Assembly (NCBI GenBank): GCA_907165275.2
Contig: OU015662.1
Span: 10,795,501-10,859,500 of the forward strand
Length of the DNA stretch: 64,000 nt
Source of the DNA: Zygaena filipendulae
Taxonomy: Eukaryota > Arthropoda > Insecta > Lepidoptera > Zygaenidae
Reading direction: 5' to 3'
Positions 10,217 through 19,585 of the stretch are shown piece by piece. The notes below the pieces were generated by a model. The model did not search any database. It worked only from the letters and a program-made list of their open reading frames with translations, and had not been told where the DNA came from. The translations under genes were made by a program, and so were the position numbers. Each line of letters begins with the position of its first letter. The stretch's first letter is position 1.

Positions 10217-11064
10217 AAACAACAGTGTCGTTTGGAATTTGATAGATTCGACGGAGGCGTACCTACCTATTATAAAATATATAATACCTAATATCCAAAC
10301 TACTAGGTAGGTAGATTTCGTACATTATAAAATACAAACGACCGGCATTTTGCATTTTGCATGATGTCAATTTATAGTTTATGCCTGTCTCGAACTGATT
10401 ACTTCTATCCCAGACATCATTTTAATAAGCGTCAAGAGCTCCAAGAAAGAATTTGCAGTTTATAACTGGTATCTCGACTACAATCATAACTACACGTGAT
10501 GGAAGTGATACTTATACAAAATAGGCCTCTCTTTTTATTTCTCTTTGACTTATTGTACCTAAGGTAACCTACATTTCTTACCGTTTTTGAGTCAGAAACA
10601 TATCGTGTTAAAGCTTCGAACTCGGCCTTGAGCTTAAACTTTCATCGCGCCCAAAGAAATTTCAATTTAAAATAGGTACATTTAATTCTTACTTGACTGT
10701 AAATCAAAGAAATAATACTCTCTGACGAGAGCTGTAAATTGAAGAAAGTTAAGTTGGCTAATGCTAAACTTTACATTCTCATTAGTAAAACACCAACAAG
10801 GTACACGATTACATCCTAGAAACCAAAAAAAAGATCAGAAACACATTTGCGAAACGCTTTTAATGTTCAAAATTTCTAGACACAGTTTAAGATTGTCGTT
10901 TAATATTTTAAGCATATGAATTCTTGCAAACATAACAGGCAGCAGATGTTTCCTTGGTTCCTGTAACAAGTAAAAATTACTTTAAGTTCATTAATTCCCC
11001 TGACTAATTAAGAAATCTCGAAAATCTAATTCGATCTGTGAAACTCAATTTATTTTTATTATCT
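10217..11064. other. Non-coding spacer between Mxd and DALRD3
   Basis: No supported gene. A minus-strand open stretch at about 10660-10580 ending in a GTAAGA donor-like site was considered as an exon but matches neither neighbouring gene. Confidence 0.35.
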
Positions 11065-11690
11065 CACTAGCCGTTCCCCGTGGTTTTGGAGATCCCGCAG
11101 GAATTCCGGGATACAAAGTTGAAAGTACCTTATACATGTAGGGTACCTTCATTGTACCGTACATTGTAACGTACATGCAAAATTTCATGAGATTTCACCA
11201 ATTTCACAAGGTGTTAATTTTGGAGTTCCCGCGGGAATTCCGGGATAAAAAGTACTCTATGTCCTTCTCTGTACCCCTAATAACGTGCATGCCAAATTTT
11301 ATCCAAATCCGTTCAGCCGCGTTTTTGCGTGATTGAGATAAAAGCTCAAAGCGCATTTTCATCCGACTTGCTTCAAATTTATAGTCACTGCTCAGCTCCT
11401 ATGTGTCTTAGCGTTATGTTATTAGCCTATAACCTGCCCAGTAGTATGGACTACAATCGTACCAAGTTTGGTTAAAATCCCTTCAGTAGTTTTTGACCCA
11501 TGCGTGCACATACATACAGACAGACAGACAGACAGACAGAGAGACAGACAGACAGACAAAAAAATTACTGATTGCATTTTTGGCATCAGTATCGAACACT
11601 ATTCATCCTCCAATATTAATTTTGAATATATATTCAATGTACAGAATTGACCTCTCTACAGTTTTCTTATAAGTATAGATATAGATTGCT
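11065..11690 (+). repeat. Two dispersed-repeat copies plus a CAGA-rich retroelement tail
   Basis: Repeat cores begin at about 11065 (ctagccgttccccgtggttttgg) and 11215 (ggagttcccgcgggaattcc). From about 11465 follows 'ccttcagtagtttttgaccc', an acagacagacagacagaca tract, then ttactgattgcatttttggcatcagt and ttataagtatagata. The last block recurs at 57705-57885, so it is a separate 3'-tail family. Confidence 0.65.
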
Positions 11691-13106
11691 AGTTATTTAG
11701 CAGGCAGGGAGTATAAATGTTAGCTAAGATTGTCATAATATCTTAACTACCGAGAGAACCCTCAAAAGTGCGCGAGTGAAATCGCGGGGAACAGCTAGCG
11801 AAATTCTTACAAGTATGTAGGCAGGTGCTTATGAAATTTTAATAACGTAAGAACCAGTAAGAACCAAACAAAATCAACACTCCTGACTCTAACTCCGGAT
11901 TTGAAATCAGGAAAAAAACCTTAATTTTATGTTATCGGGCGAACTAACAGAAGTTAATTGATTTATATCAAGAAGATCAAAAATTGTGATCTCTGTTTAA
12001 AAACTCTATTCATGTCTAATTTATTTATATTGCGCACTTTCTTTTCCCTCACGCCGCCATCCATTCCACGTGGCTGCAAGTAAGAGATTAGAGAATAATT
12101 GGCTGTTTCAACTTTCTCATGAAATTTGATAGACGAATATTAATTTGCAGCCATAATGATTGCGTAACCAAATTACAGTAAAAAAAAATATATAAATTTC
12201 TTTGCCAATATGATCCTTGCAAGATTATTTTTACATATAAGATTTAAATAAGCAAGAATAGAGACAAAAAAAATTTACTACACAGCTACGTTATTTCTGG
12301 TTCAATCAAAGTCATACGCAAACAAAGACCGATCTGAGCATAAATATCGAAATAACTGATTCGTTCATACAAGTCATAGTAATTTTTAATTTTAGACGTT
12401 TCTCCTAAAGATTTGGTTGAAACTTAAAAAAAAAACCTACTTTGTTTTACTATTTACTAGCTGTAACACTATTTTTTTATGATAATTTTGCAGCATTGAA
12501 ACTTCATAAATGTGGAAGTGATCACTGTTTTTTGTTATATTATGTTTTAATACTGCTTAATTATTAAAAATTGGCATACTATTAACTCTATTTTAAATAC
12601 TCAAAGATTTCGGACAAAAGCAACTTAAAGGCAGTATTGTTTACATATTTAGTAAAGACCATCAATTAAGTTACTAAGCTCTGAATAAGCAATATCTTGA
12701 TAGATACGAAAAACATACATACAATCGAACATAGAACCTCCTCCTTTTTGGAAGTCGGTTAAAAATGAAAAACCTCTGGAGGCTTGTTTGTAAAGGAAAT
12801 TATGTTGATATTTAAGAAAATATTGTATAAATCTCAAAAAGAATATTTTAGATAATAGAATCTTAGCAGATATGATTTTTTATAATGGATGGTGCGAGTT
12901 TTACCATTGTAAAAGCCTTAACAAGCAAGCAAGCAGTTTGCTTCCTTGACTAAAACATATGGTCCAAAACTAGTTTTTTTGCTCAAAGTAAATTAGTGCT
13001 ATATGGTGGCTAAAGTAGAGTGTGTGCTATCTGCTACTTCCACAAGACTATAGCCAACTTAAGGACCGTTCACTGCTCAAAATAGAAAATTAAGATAACA
13101 ACTCAC
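11691..13106. other. Region downstream of DALRD3 exon 4
   Basis: It should hold the terminal DALRD3 exon, but I could not identify it. A reversed end of the dispersed repeat (gcgagtgaaatcgcggggaacagctag) is at 11770-11802, and the lepidopteran motif cctcctttttggaagtcggtt is at 12738-12760. Confidence 0.4.
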
Positions 13107-13277
13107 TGTCAGTATCCTGACTTTCCTGTAATATTGACTGAACACTTTGACCATGCCACAAAGGAAATTGCAAACATGGTGTGGTCGGAACTCGCATGAG
13201 TTTCCACTCATGTCCACACAGCTGTTCAGAAGAGATGGTAGACCCATTATGAAATTGAAGACTAGACACCATTCATC
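13107..13277 (-). CDS. DALRD3: DALRD3 exon 4 (DALR helices)
   Basis: Acceptor ctacttttcag|GATGAA, donor CTGACA|GTGAGT; 57 codons from DEWCLVFNFI to KVRILT. A strong donor shows that another exon follows. Confidence 0.87.
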
Positions 13278-15461
13278 CTGAAAAGTAGCAAAAGTTCTTC
13301 ATTAATAATTAATATAAAAAGATATAACTTTTATAATTTACTAGCTGTTCCCCGCGGTAATTTCGGAATTCCCGCGAAAATTCCGAGGTAAAAAGTATGC
13401 TATGTTGTTTTCTGTGCCCCTGGCAACGTGTATGCAAAATATCAATTCGGTTGAGTGGTTGAAGCGTGAAAGTGTAACAAACAAACAAACTCACTTTCAC
13501 TTTTATAATAGTAAGAATTTTTTATTTAAAATATTTTTGTCATTTTATTATTGCCTCCAATTTTGATAGGGACTGATAAGATACTACACCAGTTAGTAAA
13601 CTAAACCTTATTAGTCATAGACAATGTGTCACACAAGTCACTGCAACCAACATAGCACAAAATTAACTTTTTTTTTTTTAATTACTGAGTATTCTTTGTT
13701 CATATTTATGATGAAGTCTCAGAAGTCATTTAATTCAAGTTTACCTCATGTGTTAGCAGACTTAAGTCGGTTTCCTCAAAAGGAGGCAATTCTGGATACA
13801 TTCCATGTATGACTTTCTCATTGTATGCTCTTATAATAGTTTCCAATCTTGCACAATTGTAAAGAACAAAAGCGGCACCTGGAATATATAAAATTGTCCA
13901 ATATATAAAATCCATATAATATATGTATAAAATCCAATCAGGTGTTACCAATAAAGGATCATACCCATACTATGTGAATTATTTAATATTTTTTAAAATT
14001 TTTGGCCCCTACCCCCCTCAGTGACCACCAGTAGTATTCCCAGTAAGTAATTCATAAAATATGGTTTTTTGCAAACAGAAAGTTGAAAAAAATTAATTTG
14101 GCTCATATTTGTTTTTATTAATATGGCGCTTACCACGTGACGCCAAGAGTGTGTGCATCCCTACAATTACAAGTGAATTTTGATTTTTCTTATTTATTCA
14201 TATTTTTTTTTATACAGCTTGTAAAAGTGCAAGATTTCCCTGGAGGATAATGACTATGTGACAACATATAAGGCCCTCCCCCTGAATGGGTCACATGGGT
14301 ATCTTCCTTATGACATAAATGTCTATTGGCATTACAAAACATAACAATTTCTAAACTAGTTTGTGGTCAACAAGAAGTAAGAAGATAAATAACCTTTACT
14401 AGATCCACCGGCGCCACATTCGAAATTGACTTTAACAGCACTACTAGGTTTTGTTTGCAACATTTCAAATATAACAGCTGATTTACCAAGATGTGCTATA
14501 AACTGTTTCCACTTGCAGTCTGTCGATACTCTCACACCATATTTGTGTTGTGCTATCAGTGACATTTCATCCTGACGTATTCTGCAATTTCAAAATATTC
14601 TTAATAGAATATTTATATGCATATTTGCGCTTGTATGTATGCAACAAGATTTGAAAATATATACCTATCAAAAATAAAGTGTAATAAACAATTTTAAAGT
14701 GCAATATAAGCATACAATTTGTAAATTGCAAGTCTTTTAAAATATAAACTTGTCTGAACAAACAGTCGGTAAACCACCTGTATGATCAAAGTATGTTACA
14801 AAATTTCGCACCTTAAATAATCTTCAGAACTTATTCCAGATTCCTTCAAACCTGTCTTCGAATTTAACACTGTGCCACAAAGTACTACTTTACTGCCAAC
14901 AGGGCTTACACTGGTTGACTTGGAAGTAACAAATATATTTATTAGTTCATTATTGTCTATGCAGATGAAAGAACTCAGATTTTCAATCACTTGGCTTAGA
15001 TATTTAACTCGCAAAGTGGTAAGACCGGTGTCCGAGTTAGAATGTTGATCAAATAACAATTTACACTTTCTAGCTCTCATCTTTTGAGATAAATTGACAA
15101 TAATATTTACAGATTCTGTTAATCCAACACGAATTGCATGAGTCCTCTCCAAATACATGTGAATACGCCCTTTTACATTCTGTACTTTCTTAACATGCAA
15201 AACCCAATTTTCCGATTCAGAAACCAAATCCAGAGGTTCTTTTCCTATGTATTCCAGCAAAGTCTCTTGAGAACTGTGAGCATTTAGTTTCTTTTGTAAA
15301 TGGCACTTCCATGATAACAATGTATTTGTAAAACTAATATCTCCATGAGATTTCAAATTCTCTGTATGTTTTTTCACTAATAATCCTCCGTCATTTTTCT
15401 CACAGCCAGTTAAGAACGAAAACACAGAATTACAAAACTGTTGTACAGAGTTCGCTATCAT
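13107..15461 (-). CDS. DALRD3: DALR anticodon-binding domain protein 3 (DALRD3), four exons, terminal exon missing
   Basis: DALRD3 is an arginyl-tRNA-synthetase-like protein; the human one works with METTL2 in 3-methylcytidine modification of certain arginine tRNAs. Minus-strand exons: 15461-14812, 14581-14394, 13878-13745 and 13277-13107, all with GT/AG borders and compatible phases (2, 1, 0), 381 codons in total. The N-terminal exon matches the family's vestigial synthetase region. Exon 3 has GAAFVLYNCARLE and exon 4 has RPHHVCNF and SQYYRKVRILT, the hallmark of the DALR helical bundle. The ATG at 15461 follows an in-frame TAA nine codons upstream and aligns with the start of the human protein. 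The last about 40 residues (final helix) must come from an exon left of 13107 that I did not find; reading through the donor would add only a few residues before a stop. Confidence 0.88.
13340..13514 (+). repeat. Dispersed repeat in DALRD3 intron 3
   Basis: ctagctgttccccgcggtaatttcgg, cccgcgaaaattcc, 'gttgaagcgtgaaagtgtaacaaacaaacaaac' and a tttataatagtaag end. It lies antisense to the gene. Confidence 0.7.
13745..13878 (-). CDS. DALRD3: DALRD3 exon 3 (start of DALR domain)
   Basis: Acceptor atattccag|GTGCC, donor CATGAG|GTAAAC. The split glycine codon restores GAAFVLYNCARLETIIRAYN, very well conserved in the family. It ends in phase 0. Confidence 0.88.
14394..14581 (-). CDS. DALRD3: DALRD3 exon 2
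   Basis: Acceptor aattgcag|AATACG, donor AAAG|GTTATT. It encodes HKYGVRVSTDCKWKQFIAHL and VIFEMLQTKP, collinear with the corresponding human segment, and ends in phase 1. Confidence 0.85.
14812..15461 (-). CDS. DALRD3: DALRD3 exon 1
   Basis: 216 codons plus 2 nt, from the ATG MIANSVQQFC to SSEDYL. Donor TTTAAG|GTGCGA. It carries the whole N-terminal half of the protein. Confidence 0.87.
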
Positions 15462-15577
15462 AATGTGTTCTACTAATTGAACTACAACTTACAAATTAAA
15501 ACGTAGTTCGTGGGTAGTCGTAGTGAAAATCACAAAAACCAAACAAAAACCGTAAACAGAAAAAACAAGCATGAATC
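15462..15577 (-). promoter_or_regulatory. DALRD3 5' flank, only about 115 bp before a mobile element
   Basis: Between the DALRD3 ATG and the palindromic element at 15578 there are about 115 bp. The 5' UTR and core promoter must fit here or lie inside the element. No TATA box is clear in the minus direction. Confidence 0.4.
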
Positions 15578-16926
15578 GAGTCCCTGTATTGTACAGCACC
15601 GGAAAAGGCGACACCGGAATGCACGACACGAGATTGTACGACACCGGAATGTACAGCACCGGAATTGGCGACACCGGATTTCATAGCCTAGCCGACTTCG
15701 TGCTCCGTTTAGTAGTATTCAATACAATGCAGGTAGTAGGTAGTTAGTAGTTACTGTCTCAAAATCTGATGGAAATTCAAATAACAAGTCCAAGTATAAT
15801 ATTTAGTAACGTAATTATTATTTTTCACTTTAATGAATTGTTACAACTTGTTATATTCTTTTTTTTGCATAATATATCGAAACTTCGTGGTCACACCTAA
15901 GAATTAATCGAATAAATGTCACCTTATTTTGTCTTTAGCGCATCGCCGGCCGCTACCGCGGCACGCTCGCTACGCTCGCTCGGCTCGCGAGACCTGGTCA
16001 TCAGTAACAACCTAACCTAATAAAGAATGTCGGGTATACTACTTTGAAATCTGTTCATGATGTGGCCTTGATAGTAATGTTCTCATTACTTTTTACTTAT
16101 TTCAATAAATAGCTTATAGTGACATCATCGCCACACTAGTACCTACTATAGGATAGGTGTAGGAAAGGTGACGTAAATCAGGCGAAGCTAACCGCTCGCC
16201 AGTCGCTTCCCGTTCGCCAGTTAATACAGTTTTGGTTCCTTTCTTTTCGTAACTTTTATAATCTGTACAATCTGTATAGGGCACATAGCTCGTGGAAATA
16301 ATAATTATAAGGTGTAAACTAAGGGACCAGATTTAGTGAATTGTACTCTAAGTCTATACAGTAAAATATATAGAGTGGTCCGTTGTTTGATTATCCTGCC
16401 TATAGACTGTAACATAATAACGTAATGGGCATAAATACTAACATGAAACCTAATAATCATCACCAAAAAATCTAACATAAAATATATGTGCCGTATTTGA
16501 CAATAACTTGACCCAGTATTTAGGTAAGTAACGTAAACGAGCACAAAGAAAGGAGGCGTGATTTCATCGACCAATAGGAGCGGTGTCACCAATTCCGGTG
16601 CTGTACATTCCGGTGTCGTACAATCCAGTGTCGCGCATTCCAGTGCTGTACATTCCAGTGTCGTACATTATCGTGTTGTGAATTCCTGGTTCCCGCATGA
16701 ATCAAGCGCCATATCCCGTATATATTGTATTATCTATGGCCACAGCCTTCACTCATCAGTCATCAGTCATCATCTGTCATGCACACAAATTAACTAGACT
16801 TGTCATGCATGCTACGCATGCATGGGATGGGAACCACAAATTAACTAGACTTATATGGGAACCGAATACACGATATTGTACGACACCGGAATGTAGGTAT
16901 ACTGGAATGCGCGACACCGAATCGAC

Positions 16927-17134
16927 AACATTCCTTGCCCATAACGCACGTCCCAAAAACGCATTTCCAAACGTTCTAGATGCCAAAATATTAGAAATTA
17001 TTATTCTATGCCATAAGAAATGTTGTAAATGTATTTTTTTTGCAGTAAAACTTCTTTCATTACGAGGGAAAGACATTTTCTGCGGCGTCTTATCTTAGCG
17101 CGGCTTGTTATCATCATAGTGAATAAGGGCCCAG
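16927..17134 (+). mobile_element. Nested MITE, 'GGGCCCTTATTCACTATGA' family
   Basis: From caacattccttgcccataacg to catagtgaataagggccc this matches the full copy at 38118-38347. Its left terminal repeat is missing (replaced by gacaccgaatcg), so the copy is truncated or was rearranged with the host palindrome. Confidence 0.7.
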
Positions 17135-17469
17135 ATTTTACAGCACCGGAATCGGTGACACCACTCCAAAGAGTAAAATAAACATACAGGAATGCACCAC
17201 TCCTATTGGTCGATGAAATCATAACCTCCTTTCTTTGTGCTCGTTTACGTGATTTACCTAAATACTGGGTCAAGTTATTGTCAAATAGGGCACAAATATT
17301 TTATATTAGATCTCTTTATTCAAGTGCCTAAGTAAAAAGTAGTGAGAACAATACTGTCGGGGCCACATCATGAACTGATTACAAGTTAGTGTACCCAGAT
17401 ATTCTGGAATAGGTTAGGTTCGTACTGATGACCAGGGTTATGCGATACAGAGAAAATAAGGTGACATTT

Positions 17470-17695
17470 GGATATATGTAGAAAAGCAATAGTGTAATAT
17501 CCCACATTGGAGGAATTTTGAGTAAATCGTGTTTCAAAATTATAGCGTCATTTAGTGTCAAAAACTTTTTATGTTCAACATTTTTTTGGTATTTAAACAA
17601 TGTAATAAGGTAAACACATTATTAAAAAACATTCTATAACTCTCAATAAAGCGTTCTCTAGCCATAACTTAATTTTGTGGGTTAATATTATGGCC
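17470..17695 (+). mobile_element. Nested, degraded copy of the 236-bp MITE (copy E)
   Basis: agcaatagtgtaatatcccac, the shared gagtaaatcgtgtttcaaaa and gtgggttaatattatgg blocks align with copies A-D, but the right terminus is lost. It interrupts the right arm of the palindrome at a point where the left arm is continuous, so it inserted later. Confidence 0.65.
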
Positions 17696-17991
17696 GATAT
17701 TTTATGTAAAAAAAGAATATAACAAGTTGTAACAATTTATTAAGGGCGGCGCCACAGCCACGGCGGCGGCGGTGGCTTTGGCCAAAGAGTAAAGTGATAA
17801 ATATTAATTACGTTAGTAAATATTAAACTTGGACTGATAGTCATTTGAATTTCCGTGATATTTTGACACATTAATTACTAAAAAGTACCTGCATTGTATT
17901 GAATACTAAACGGAACACGAAGCCGGCTAGGCCATTAAACTGGTGTCGCCTTTTCCGGTGCTGTTTCATTCTCTGTCTACGACAGGGACTC

Positions 17992-18440
17992 ACTGAATCT
18001 GTTTTTTTTTTTTGTTTAATTTACCCTAATAGGGAATGCATTCTTCATCTACTGCGATTTACTTTTTATTTATTTACTAAAAATTTTGATCTTTCATCTG
18101 CAAAAAAGCGGGAACTTGTGCTACATAGATTAATTATCATTTTTATTCCTTTGTTCGACGATTTAAATCGTTTGAGTAAATGGGAAAAAAATATTTAATA
18201 ATGATAAAAAATTTACGAACGGTGAACTAGGAATCAAATGGGGTGATCGCTGAATGATTGTCATTTTACGATTAACATTGCATTCCAGTAGAAAATGTGT
18301 TGACTGTATGAACTAGGTTTCTTTTGCTTTCTAAAAAAGGATAAAATATACAAAAAGATGACGTCAAAGTCGTCAAATCAAATGTCAATGTGATTTTTCA
18401 CCGTTTACCGTTCACGTTGACGTTGCGTAGGATTTGTCAA
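17992..18440. other. Spacer upstream of DNAJC25
   Basis: AT-rich, with a T13 run near 18001. No gene supported; a 99-codon frame crossing the palindrome border here shows no family resemblance. Confidence 0.4.
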
Positions 18441-18454
18441 TCCGAAGGCTCTGA

Positions 18455-18500
18455 AACCAATTTGCCTATAAAAACCTCAACTTTAAATTCTTTTTACAAC
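18455..18500 (+). promoter_or_regulatory. DNAJC25 core promoter: CCAAT and TATA boxes
   Basis: CCAAT at 18457-18461 and TATAAAA at 18467-18473. Transcription would be expected to start about 30 bp downstream, leaving a 5' UTR of about 70 nt before the ATG at 18569. Read from sequence only. Confidence 0.5.
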
Positions 18501-18568
18501 ATTTATCTGTATTACACCCTAGTCTCTAACAAGAGCATTTAAAAGAAAAACTATGTGCTGACACAAAA

Positions 18569-19585
18569 ATGGTATTTAAGGTCAAATATTTTGTTACGTT
18601 AACGTTAATATGGCAATTAATTGGAGTGTCAGCGACTGGCCACCTTTTGGAAGGCATTTATTGCGGAAAAGAAAATTGTTACGAAGTTTTGGGTGTCGCA
18701 AGAGATGCAACGAAGAATGAAATTGCAAGGAGTTACAGACAGCTTGCGAAAAAGCACCACCCGGACATGCACAGATCAGAAGAGACGAAGAAAGAGGCCG
18801 AAGAGAAATTCAGACAAATCGCAACCGCTTACGAAATACTTCGTGATGATGAGGAGAGAGCCGACTACGACTACATGTTGGACAACCCTCAGGAGTACTA
18901 TGCTCACTACTACCGTTATTATCGCAGGCGAATGGCGCCTAAAGTCGACGTCAGAGTAGTTCTAGCTGTTACTATAACTATCATATCACTAATGCAGTAC
19001 TACAGTGCATGGTCCAAGTATGATACTGCCATCAAATATTTTATGACCGTGCCAAAGTATAGAAACAAAGCTTTGGAGATAGCTAAAGCAGAAACAAAGG
19101 AGTTTCAGACAAAGGGGAAAATAAAAAAGAGTAAAGCAGAAGTGAAGGTTGAGCAAGATAGGATTATTAGGAGGGTAATTGAGCAAAATATGGATATAAA
19201 AGGTGCTTATGCAAAGCCTGAGATCACTGACATTCTGTGGATACAGTTGGTAATCCTGCCATACACAGTCAGCTATTATATCTATTGGTATTTGCGGTGG
19301 CTGTGGAAATTCACAATATTGAAGCAACCATATGGAGTTGAGGAGAAGGAGTATCTAATAAGAAAATACATGAAGCTGGGACAGCACCAGTTCAATGCTT
19401 TGGAAGATGCAGCCAAGCAAGAATTTCTAGATGAAGAATTGTGGATTAAAGATAACTTTTTAGTGTGGAAAGAAATGAAGGATGAAGAAGCCAAAAAGGC
19501 ACTGGCAGAAAACAACAAACACAAACAATACCGGAGGTATATGAAAAACCATGGCACAGGGCGGATGGTTTTCGACGACTCATGA
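18569..19585 (+). CDS. DNAJC25: DnaJ homologue subfamily C member 25, single-exon gene
   Basis: ER membrane J-domain co-chaperone that stimulates an HSP70 (BiP-type) ATPase. The 338-residue product has an N-terminal signal-like hydrophobic segment (about 5-22) and then the family's GxYCG..NCYEVLGV opening. A J-domain follows (about 36-102) with the HPD catalytic loop at 64-66 and the KFRQIATAYEILRD helix. Next come a YYRYYRRRMAPK tract, a transmembrane segment at about 127-148, a lysine-rich charged region (about 165-200), a second transmembrane segment at about 221-242 and a charged C-terminus. Length and order match DNAJC25 throughout, close to the vertebrate size. The ATG has a good context (aaaATGg) and follows a TATA promoter. 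The coding region has no intron, unusual for neighbours here, yet the frame is intact and there is no poly-A tract, so it is not an obvious retrocopy. Confidence 0.95.
   Translation: MVFKVKYFVTLTLIWQLIGVSATGHLLEGIYCGKENCYEVLGVARDATKNEIARSYRQLAKKHHPDMHRSEETKKEAEEKFRQIATAYEILRDDEERADYDYMLDNPQEYYAHYYRYYRRRMAPKVDVRVVLAVTITIISLMQYYSAWSKYDTAIKYFMTVPKYRNKALEIAKAETKEFQTKGKIKKSKAEVKVEQDRIIRRVIEQNMDIKGAYAKPEITDILWIQLVILPYTVSYYIYWYLRWLWKFTILKQPYGVEEKEYLIRKYMKLGQHQFNALEDAAKQEFLDEELWIKDNFLVWKEMKDEEAKKALAENNKHKQYRRYMKNHGTGRMVFDDS

Larger units (their letters stand above)
15578..17991. mobile_element. 2.4-kb imperfect palindromic (foldback-like) element
   Basis: Left 15590-16095 and right about 17300-17965 are reverse complements in order: accggaaaaggcgacacc / ggtgtcgccttttccggt; actaaacggaacacgaagcc on the right against its complement on the left; and the aacaagttgtaac and aaaataaggtgacattt blocks. 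A second pair is 16495-16585 / 17195-17287 (aacttgacccagtatttagg against its complement). Both ends share gagtccctgt / acagggactc. The adjoining 8-mers catgaatc and actgaatc match at 6 of 8, a possible hAT-like duplication. Degenerate about 20-bp tandem motifs (ccggtgctgtacattccggtg) sit near the ends and in the middle. No transposase frame is present. Two MITEs are nested in it. Confidence 0.7.

Noticed and set aside
10575..10665. Possible minus-strand exon ending at a GTAAGA donor
   Set aside because: The short peptide fits neither DALRD3 nor Mxd and its acceptor side is weak.
12000..12110. Strong acceptor-like site (ttacttgcag) as the missing last DALRD3 exon
   Set aside because: The downstream frame does not resemble the conserved C-terminal helix of the family.
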